Positions 55,887 to 64,000 of a DNA stretch of 64,000 bases are shown in pieces (positions within the stretch are counted from its first letter, which is position 1; the number at the start of each line of letters is the position of its first letter). Under the pieces are notes generated by a model. That model worked only from the letters and a program-made list of their open reading frames with translations, was not told the DNA's origin and ran no database searches. The translations under genes were made by a program, and so were the position numbers. The DNA lies in NCBI RefSeq assembly GCF_003573695.1, contig NC_039359.1:73665292-73729291 (forward strand), read 5' to 3'. Source of the stretch: Papaver somniferum (taxonomy: Eukaryota; Streptophyta; Magnoliopsida; Ranunculales; Papaveraceae).

Positions 55887-58800
55887 GAAGAAAGAGTTTA
55901 AGTAATTAAATTTATGTCTTTGGCTTGAGGTGGAGATATTATGATTAAATATTTATTTTGCAAGTACGTGATGATTATGCTCACATAAAAATCTGATATC
56001 TGCAACTTAATATCTCTAATAAGTGTTTTATTAATGGATAATGATGTGGATCATGTGATCGCATGTTGTATAATTGAGCCAGCTTTTGATGGCTTATAAT
56101 TAATCTGCACATGCATCGAAAGTTCTTCATTGTATTATTCCTCAAAATGAGTTTTTTTTTGTTTACTTTTAGTGTTTTACCAATTACCATTTTCAAATTC
56201 CGTTGATGAGTTAACTGAAAATTTTGTATACTCAGATCAAGACCGTTAACAGGGGTAATATTTTGATTGGGATGTACCATTCCAAAGACAATTACTTTTT
56301 TGTCCTATATGTATATTGATACACATCCAAGCAAAATGGTATCCCTTTAGCATCCTTGTACTTAGGTCTCAAACCGACAACAATGTCTCTAGAATACTAG
56401 CTTTTATGGGTGGTGTTCCAAAACGGGCAGTGACTTCCTGGCTTCCGGATGTTTTCGATACGAGAGCGGGAAGTCACTAATCAAATGTGCAAAGAGGAAA
56501 GTCAGCACCTACTTTGACCGATCAAACAAACTTAGAGCGACATCCATATTCCAGTGACACCTTTAAAACTGGCCCATTAGGCCCATTTTCACACCTTCGC
56601 CATTTTCTTATAGAATTTGGATCCATAAAGTCCAAAATGCACCTTCTACTTCTAGAGTAGAATTGTGTTGATTATCTTTGTATAATACAACATATCCTAA
56701 TCTTCGAGTAACCAAGGCACTGATTAACTTTTTTGGTAGGCAGTTGATTAAAATTGACGTAAACCTTACTTACACACTAGCTAGATGGTTAGTTAATTTG
56801 TATCTCTCACTAGATAGTACTACATGAAAAAGAAAAATCATTGTCTTTTTAATGACACAAAGGGATTCATATCTTTTGGTTGCAGTTCTAAATCATGTGC
56901 TTTCTCCAACAAAATCCGAAAGATAACCACATTTTTGGATCTTCTTTTAATCTCCACCAAAGTAAGAGGATATTTAAGTTTAACCCACTTCCTTTTATAA
57001 CAAGAATCTCATTTGTGCATTACTTTATTATAAGAGGTTTAATATAATCAAGCTTTTGATTAATTAATAAAATCTGAATTATCAGTTAGTCTAACCATGT
57101 GGATCGAACGAGTCATTTTCTAATCAGTGACACGCACGTCCCAGATAACGCGGTGCCGATATTGATTAATTAAGATCTAATCTAGTATTAAGATAATAAA
57201 AGTAAGATGCCTCAAATAATTCTTCATTAAACATAATCATGGATTGAATATTATGAAAGATACTAGTGATAATTTAAACAATTTATGAATATTAATGTAA
57301 CTTATCTTTCAAGGATAACATGGCTAATAGAAGAAAATACCAACTTGGTCCTATTGACTAAAAGTTAATGAATAAGAAGATCACTAAGTCAAGCAAGCAA
57401 CGAATCAAACATCTCATATGAAAGTTCTTGGCTCAATGCTTGTACCAAGGGAAGACTATGCGCGTATGTATATTACTAGTAATTTAACTACTAGCAATTT
57501 GTCTCCTTGTCTCGCGCAATAATTAGCAGATTGATTTTTTTTTTTGATAAAAATGCATTTGGAAAATGACCTTCGTTTTCTAGGACTCTTTAAAATGCTC
57601 ACAAAAATTCTAGGAGCCAAGATATCGATGCCTTTTAGAGTATGCGACTAATCTATAGAACCAGTTGAGGCCGCGGGAATCACAAATTTTTCCATCCACA
57701 CTTGCTCAGATCAAAAAGTATTTACTATGAGAATGATCGTCAGCTTCAGGAATCATTGACCTTGAGTTTTTGAGGCCAACACCCGTTATCCATCTTCCTA
57801 AAAGAATATATAGGAAGTGGTTATAAGAATCTATGCCGGTGATACACTTGCAACAAAAATTAATACCAATTAAATTTGTTGTATTAGGGCTATTTTTATT
57901 TTTATTATTATTTATTTATTTTTGAAAGAGATGAAATTAAAGATTTGGGAATAAACAATAATGCAGTCAGTCTGGCAGTAGTTTCAGGAAAAAAAAACAA
58001 GAAAAGATTCCTCTTCATGATCCTCCTATTAAAGTATTCTCAATTTGGTACGAAGATACATTAGAATGATTAGATTACTAAACACTAGTAGTACTATGAT
58101 TAACAAAAACACACTTAAACAAAACTAGATAATTCAATGAAGCAAAGACAAAACAAAGTGGTGGAAGATATCTATCTGAAAATGAAAGCTTTTGAAATCA
58201 TATTTAAATCTACATCTCTAATTGGTTTATATTATAATATGTGGATATATAACAATAATTATTTTTTTATCTCCTTTCTTTTTGATTCATCAACACACGT
58301 ATAACGTATTAATCAAATATCAACATGCATGGCAGGTAAAGCCATTTGCTAAAAGAAAGATTAAAAAACAGTGATAGGAGAAGTTCTTTCAATTGTGTCA
58401 TTTATCAATTCATACACACAACTACAAGAACTAAAATACACACAATTTTCAGAAAAATAAGATAACTAGACCAGCCCCAATGCTAATCAATCCGCTAAAA
58501 TATACGCATTTTATGATTAGTTTTAACAAGAACAACTGGCTGTTGATATGTACAGTTTATTGAAGTTACATGATGATAATTGAGGTTCCTTCAGGTTGTT
58601 GACTCATTTTTCTTCGATAGGTTGGGACTTTTGTGTGCCCTGGCAGTTTGATCTAAGAAATTCCTCTTATGCGGCTATATAATTTGGACGGAGGAGTACT
58701 AATTAAGTTAACTAGAGACTTCTTTTCAACTGGCTAGTTTGGGGTTTGCTCAAGATTTTGATAACTTGCTATCAATCATATCTTTGAGGTCTCTCCAAAA

Positions 58801-59040
58801 CAGCTTTCTTGAGCTGTTTTTGCTTCACATGTGACCTGAGAAAATGGAAACGACACGCTTTGAAATATATCTCGGTCTGCTTTTCACATTTGAACAATCA
58901 ACTTTTATAGGAAAATTTGCATCTTTGTAAAGAAACTAGGACACTAGAGAGAAAATATACTAAAATAGAGACAAAGAAATAGAGTTGTTAATATATCTGT
59001 ATACAAGTAAATGAACCAACGTTACCAACCTCATCCCATC
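55887..59040. other. AT-rich intergenic region upstream of the MYB-like gene
   Basis: No gene or known element recognised. Contains the hairpin noted at 56429-56478. The ~1 kb next to the gene (58000-59040) is a candidate promoter but I recognise no clear element beyond the TATA box. Confidence 0.5.
56429..56478. repeat. Inverted repeat, 10-bp arms
   Basis: AGTGACTTCC (56429-56438) and GGAAGTCACT (56469-56478) are perfect complements around a 30-bp loop. A GAAAGTCAGCACC copy follows at about 56498. Confidence 0.7.
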
Positions 59041-59044
59041 ACAA

Positions 59045-59053
59045 TATATAAAG
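59045..59053 (+). promoter_or_regulatory. Core promoter TATA box of the MYB-like gene
   Basis: TATATAAAG lies about 150 bp before the start codon. Transcription would begin near 59080, placing the CT repeat in the 5' UTR. Confidence 0.65.
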
Positions 59054-59092
59054 ACCAAACACCATATCAAGTTTTCTGTGAAACAACTCTAG

Positions 59093-59093
<1 letters not shown>

Positions 59094-59132
<39 letters not shown>

Positions 59133-59135
59133 TCT
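59094..59135. repeat. (TC)n tract in the 5' UTR of the MYB-like gene
   Basis: About 17 CT units then CTTTCTCTTTCT. CT-rich 5' UTRs are common in plant genes. Confidence 0.9.
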
Positions 59136-59204
59136 GCCTTCTCTGACTCTTTTGTAGGTGTTGGTTGTTGTTGTTTAATCTTGATTCTTCTTGTCTTAGT
59201 GAAG

Positions 59205-60361
59205 ATGGCAAGAAAATGCTCACATTGTGGGAACATGGGTCACAATTCAAGGACTTGTAGCAATTACAAAGGAACAAATGGTGGTACTGGTATTGGTAGT
59301 GGACTCAAACTCTTTGGTGTTCAACTTGACATACATACATCTCCTCCTCCTCCTTCCTCCTCTTCTTCTTCTACCTCTTCTACTACATCTTCTCCATGCT
59401 TCTCTTCATTAATTCCCATGAAGAAGAGTTTTAGTATGGATTGTATATCTTCTTCATCGGCTTCTTCTTCGTGTCGCGTTTTCGTTAATAATAATGATGA
59501 TACAATTTCTCATGGAGGGTATCTTTCTGATGGTCTCATTGCAAGAAATCACCAAGAACGAAAGAAAGGTATAAGATTATTAGTTGTATTAATTGTGTCC
59601 GGAATTTGGTGTTGTTCACTTGAATTTCAAGTCATCTAAATGTTTGTTTTTGTTTTGATGTTTAGGAGTAGCATGGACAGAAGAAGAACACAGGATATTC
59701 TTAACCGGTCTTGAAAAGCTTGGAAAAGGTGATTGGAGAGGAATTTCAAGAAACTTTGTAACTACAAGAACTCCAACTCAGGTTGCTAGTCATGCTCAAA
59801 AATATTTCCTTAGACAAACTAGTCTTAACAAGAAAAAACGCCGGTCAAGCCTTTTCGACGTGGTACGTAAATAACCCTCCGGCCAGCCGGCCGTATCTTC
59901 ATTTTTTAAATAGATCTTCCGATGATTCCGAAACCGATTCTAATGTTTTATGCATTTTGTATATTTCACAGATTGGGAGTTGCAGTAGCTCTGATGATTT
60001 TTCAAGTCTAACACTAGATGCAAATACAGTACCCCAAAAAAGTGAAGTTCATCAAGGATTTAGTATTCTTCAGCAGCCTATAGTAGAGACGCATTCACCG
60101 GTAAAAGCAGCAACAACAAGGAATGATCAAGATAGAAGTACCCGGTTTTCTCCGAGTTATACTCCGGTGCCGTTATGGGGAAATGTTTCATTTCAGCCTC
60201 AACCAATATTACCTTCGTTTGTAACAGTGCCCGAGTTTCGAACAACAACACCAAATCTAGAGCTTACACTTGCTGCTCCAAGATCATTGGATCAAAGTCA
60301 ATCCTCAACAACAACAACAGCAACAAGATCTCTCTTAACTGGACCAATTAGTGTTATCTGA
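59205..60361 (+). CDS. R1-type MYB-like (SHAQKYF) transcription factor with CCHC zinc knuckle
   Basis: Three exons, 59205-59568, 59666-59862 and 59972-60361, joined by GT-AG introns of 97 and 109 bp, give 316 residues. I start at ATG 59205 because it opens directly on the conserved [18 protein letters not shown], a C-x2-C-x4-H-x4-C knuckle. A serine-rich linker follows. Exon 2 encodes a single MYB repeat: [45 protein letters not shown], with tryptophans in the first two helices and the SHAQKYF signature in the third. [10 protein letters not shown] follows. Near the C-terminus LELTLA is an EAR-type LxLxL repression motif. Such proteins (MYBS/KUA1 relatives) bind TATCCA/I-box DNA in the nucleus and often repress transcription of growth or sugar-response genes. 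No defect is visible. The assignment to this subfamily is firm; a specific orthologue is not claimed. Confidence 0.93.
59569..59665 (+). other. Intron 1 of the MYB-like gene
   Basis: 97 bp from GTATAAG to TGTTTAG. It splits a glycine codon (G/GA) just before the MYB repeat. Confidence 0.9.
59863..59971 (+). other. Intron 2 of the MYB-like gene
   Basis: 109 bp from GTACGTAAAT to ATTTCACAG, phase 0 after FDV. An in-frame stop (TAA at 59870) lies inside if not spliced. Confidence 0.85.
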
Positions 60362-61251
60362 AAGCTACAAAAAGAACTAGCTAGCCCAAGACAATATTGA
60401 ATCAAGCAATAGCCGGGTTGTTAAATGTAATCAAGAAAGACAAAATATAACTCTTTAAGGAAGTTGGTTACGGCCACTATTATAAATAGATTAGAATTTT
60501 GATAATTCCATTTGTAAATTCCTGTCAGTAAGTATTTTGGGGCTTAGCTTAATGAGATATGCAAATATTCAGCCTTTTCGCGGACGTCCAGTAAGGTCAC
60601 TGTGTGATGATACGAATAAGTAAACTCAATCTTCTTACATTTCTTGTGAAAAGGAAACCCCCCTTGTTCATGTCCGCTATACATTCCACAATAGTTCATG
60701 AAAAACTATCTTCCTCTTGCTTCCATCTTCAATAATTCAATTATGCCTGCATCTGACTCGGGTCCTAGTCAAATGAAATGTCTGACTCGATTGTCACCGA
60801 CTTAAATACATTAAAAAATACTCTTCCAATCCGATTCAAGGTTCCTTTCTAGTGGTACACTGGGAAGGATAAGGAAATGAAAACCGACCAAATTAAGGCT
60901 GTCCACAAGTTAGGAAGCAAGCAAGATTCCATTAATTCTTTCTTTTCTTGTTTTGAATTTTTGAGGTTAATTACTTAGATTAGGCCAACTAATTCTCTCT
61001 TTGTCAAGAAACTTGAGATAAGAGGGGACCTTTTTATGGTTCGTACATATTTGTCTTTCTTTGGTACCTTGTTATTCTCTCTAACTACATTTGAAGTTAT
61101 GCTTAATGTTTGGGTGTTCTCATGAAGTTGGATTATGATCTAGAGTGATTCCTAAATAGAGTGCTTCCATGTTTATCCGGAATGCCCATGGGGCCATGCA
61201 CATTTGCTCCCAATGATTCTATAAATGAACTAATCAATCTAAACCGTAAAT
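60362..61251. other. 3' UTR and intergenic sequence
   Basis: The first ~200 bp are probably the 3' UTR of the MYB-like gene; no single poly-A signal stands out. The rest shows no gene. Confidence 0.5.
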
Positions 61252-61885
61252 GTCATGGATTTGTAAACTCTAAATTTTCAACGATGAACTCTCTGAAGAT
61301 AAATTTCGGGAGACGATTCAAAAGTGTAAACACACAAAACAGGTGCGTAAAAATCCCTTAGAAAGTTCTCACCAACTGTCAGAATGCTCACTCAGGGCTG
61401 AAACACGACATCCTCAATATATGGGCTAAAAATGATCAAGTCCCACCACCTAGGAATAATCCCTATCATTTTGTTTATAGAACCTATCCAAGGAAGAAAA
61501 AAATTAGTTGATTATAAATGAATGGGAATTTCTTGTCACATTGTAATAAATAAGACCACTTTTAAGGAAAATGAGACATACGAGCTACCACCATTTTGTG
61601 TAATTCATGGCCTGTTTCAATCAAAATGAGTTGTTATTTGGTTTATACATGATCACATGTGTAGTTTTGGTGTCTTGTTTTGTGGGTATAATCTATTCAA
61701 CTACGATTCCCTAAGATTTCAATTTTAGTATTACCACAAATTGGATTAACATGTTTTTTTGGTGTCTAATTCTCCATCTTATCAACCAAAATATTTCGAT
61801 CAATTCTCTCTTCTCCGTAGTAAGGAAAATATTTCCATCTGGCTGTTACGTTAATAATCGTCTAAGAAGATGTTCAACTAACATT
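61252..61885. repeat. Dispersed duplication, copy 1
   Basis: It aligns with 62615-63215: shared GTCATG, GATGAACT, CTGAAACACGACATCCTCAA, AATCAAGTCCCACCACCTA, AATTTCTTGTCAC and GGTGTCTAATTCT segments. About 60 bp near 61785-61840 are extra here. No coding frame is conserved between the copies. Confidence 0.8.
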
Positions 61886-62614
61886 TGCAGATATTTAGAA
61901 AATTTAGAAAATGTACACGAGTCAGTTCGTAACAACGCATGCACTTCTAAGACAAAAATTTTACATCAATCTATAATTTACTTCTACTATAACAAATGAA
62001 TCTAACCGCTTAAAAGTACATGCTCATAATATAATACGTGATAGTTGATTAACGTGGATACATAATTCTTTAGAGTTGGGCATATTAATTTATCTTTCCC
62101 CCCTCTTCCGGAGTAACAAATAAACATCATGTATCCTTCCATTTCATGTGGGAATTAGAAGATGAGACAAAACTGCAGTGTAGGATTGTTCTATAGATTT
62201 CTGTTCTGTGGTCCTGCTGCAGAATAATCCATGAAGGAAAATCCTCAACATAAACAACTTATCCTCAAAGGGATAGAATTAATTGGTCATTTATCTAGAC
62301 TTGGATTGTCCAAGAATATCGTATGTGACCATATATTCTTTGATGATATACTTTCGCATAAATTCAAACAGTAAGCTGTGACATTTTGTTTTTGCTTCAT
62401 TAATTCTCGTTTAAAACATAACTAGCTAAGCTTGGGAAGGGACCAGCAGCAATTGCTTGTCTTTGAACATTAAAGTCAGTGTTAACTCTGTTTTGTAAGT
62501 TGCAACCTTGAGGAGACCAGAAATGCAAGTGTTTCGAACTTCAAATGTTTGGGTGTTTCTATGGAGAATGCATGCCTGTCTACTGATTCTTGCAAGGAAA
62601 GCGGTCGATATAAT
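61886..62614. other. Intergenic stretch between the duplicated segments
   Basis: No gene or repeat recognised in these ~730 bp. Confidence 0.5.
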
Positions 62615-63215
62615 GTCATGAATCATTGAGTCCCAAATTTTCCAAATGATGATGAACTAATCTTGAGATTAATTTCGAGAGAGACTTCAATAGTGTAAAT
62701 AAATGCACATTATCCGTGGGTGAAATTCCCATAAAAGCGAAAATGGTCACCGACGGAGGAAACGCTCTCTCGGGTCTGAAACACGACATCCTCAATATAT
62801 ACATTAACGGGATAAACATAATCAAGTCCCACCACCTAAGAATATCCCTGTTACTTAGGTTACTGCATTGAAATCGGTCCAAGAAAAAAATTGGTGAATA
62901 TAAATGAACGAGAATTTCTTGTCACGTTGTAATAAATGGATTAAGGGGGTGCTTTTAAGAAATTGAGACATACGAGCTGCCACCATTTGTGTAACAAATC
63001 CATGGCCTGTTTCAATCAAATGAGTTGTTTTTTGATTTGTACATGTTCACATGCGAGTCCCGGTGTTTTGTTTTGTGCGTATGATCTACTCAACTACGAT
63101 TCTCTAAGATTTCAATTCTAATATTACAACAAATTAGATGAACATGTTTTTGGTGTCTAATTCTACATCTCACTGTTACATCATTGACGGGCTAAGAAAA
63201 TGTTTAACCAATCCT
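62615..63215. repeat. Dispersed duplication, copy 2
   Basis: See copy 1. The offset between copies is about 1.36 kb, with unrelated sequence between. Confidence 0.8.
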
Positions 63216-63329
63216 TATAAAGATGGTTCAGGCATTTTTAAACCTGGCGTCGTCTGGCCTATCCTGAAAAAATTAGAGGCGACACAAAAAGACAAAAAAG
63301 GTCACACAAGCGTAAATCTAAGCTACTCC

Positions 63330-64000
63330 TTATCTCCGATTTTTCGAAATGGCCATTTTATCCTCCATAATCGGTAGATAAAACTACAATTGGTAGTTTT
63401 ATTTCGTAATTGGTAGTTGTTAGAATAATCGGAGGTTATTGTGCACATCTGTAGTTTGAAAGTTTTGTTATTTTGAAAAAAACCTACGATCAGAAGGTAT
63501 TTATTTAACATATCCTCCGATAATAAGGTTGCCCCAAAATTGATATTTGAAAACATCTCAAGTTTATCGAATTTGGGAACTACCCTACAGTCGGAATGTA
63601 TTTAGTTACCGTGTCTCCCGATTATGGAGTTTCCCTAAAATCGATATTTGTAAAAATCTCAAATTTTTCGAATTTGGGAACTACCCTACAATGGTAGACA
63701 TTGAATTAACGTGTCTCCCGATTATGGAGATGCCCCAAAATTGAAATTTGATAAAATCTCCAGTTTTTAGATTTGGGAACTACCATAATCGGTAGCTTAT
63801 GAAGTTCACCTAAGCTACCGATCTAAACCCAATGATAAACCAGTGGACAATGATAAAATGTTGTGTCCGATTATAAGGCTATTTAGGCTCAGAAGAACAA
63901 TAAAAATGAAGCCACTATGATCGGTAGCAATTTAATACTTGTGCTTCCGATTATGGACCTGTCTGACTTTTTTTTTGAAAAGTCACCAGAATCGGTAGTT
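63330..64000. repeat. Repeat region with CCGATTAT/ATCGGTAG words, runs off the window
   Basis: Three direct units begin at 63516, 63616 and 63716, a period of exactly 100 bp: TCCCGATTATGGAG, CCCCAAAATTGA, AAATCTC and TTTGGGAACTACC recur in each. The words ATCGGTAG and its complement CTACCGAT are scattered from 63370 to the window end in both orientations. This resembles the subterminal repeats of CACTA-type DNA transposons, but no terminus is inside the window. Confidence 0.75.

Noticed and set aside
1..64000. CRISPR arrays, tRNA or rRNA genes, bacterial operons
   Set aside because: None seen. Repeats here are LTRs, minisatellites and palindromes without regular spacers, and coding style is plant nuclear.

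Overview
The window is nuclear DNA of a flowering plant. Two things show this. The only intact host gene encodes a plant-specific SHAQKYF MYB-like transcription factor with a zinc knuckle and GT-AG introns. Almost everything else is plant retrotransposon sequence: SIRE-like and Tork-like Ty1/copia, Athila/Tat-type Ty3/gypsy with tRNA-Asp-type primer sites, an L1-type LINE, and a plant mobile domain (PMD) pseudogene. The species cannot be fixed from the sequence; a eudicot is my best guess.

Layout. 1-1859: unassigned leader-like repeat plus a partial SIRE-like LTR (family A). 1860-2437 and 19174 to about 21540: the two halves of one decayed PMD gene, split by a 16.7-kb nest at 2438-19173. The nest is a family-A copia element (5' LTR 2438-4889, damaged 3' LTR 17625-19173). 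It contains a second, pol-less tRNA-iMet-primed element F (6656-17624), which in turn contains a minus-strand gypsy-like element B (8381-16463) present as a dimer (LTR-internal-LTR-internal-LTR). 21772-22785: a C20T8 tract and two minisatellites of about 62 and 48 bp. 22843-25195: solo family-A LTR with perfect CTTTT target duplication. 25196-28334: minus-strand gypsy gag remnant (H) carrying a solo LTR (25623-27634, TSD GGTCT). 28335-34758 and 34781-43355: two minus-strand Athila/Tat-type elements, C (TSD GGTTA) and D (TSD CAATA/CAGTA). About 43931-51190: dead minus-strand LINE holding another solo family-A LTR (44759-47165, TSD CTTTG). 52874-55881: Tork-like copia element with its own TSD but a deletion from inside the 5' LTR into pol. 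59205-60361: MYB-like gene, 316 aa in three exons. The last 4 kb holds a dispersed duplication of about 600 bp and a 100-bp-period repeat.

How the parts relate. None of the LTR elements here has a complete pol. Elements B, C and D form a group of RT-less Athila/Tat relatives. They share a PBS type, a related ORF of unknown function (motifs CASK..L, YVLYxLP and WVDPQIFRLL in B and C; the first part also in D just after its protease), and a purine-rich block present twice: once at the PPT next to the LTR, and once just behind the ORF. The stretch between the two blocks differs per family and in B and D carries short repeats. This shared layout is the most interesting signal in the window. It is what non-autonomous satellites mobilised by a relative's enzymes might look like, but that is inference.
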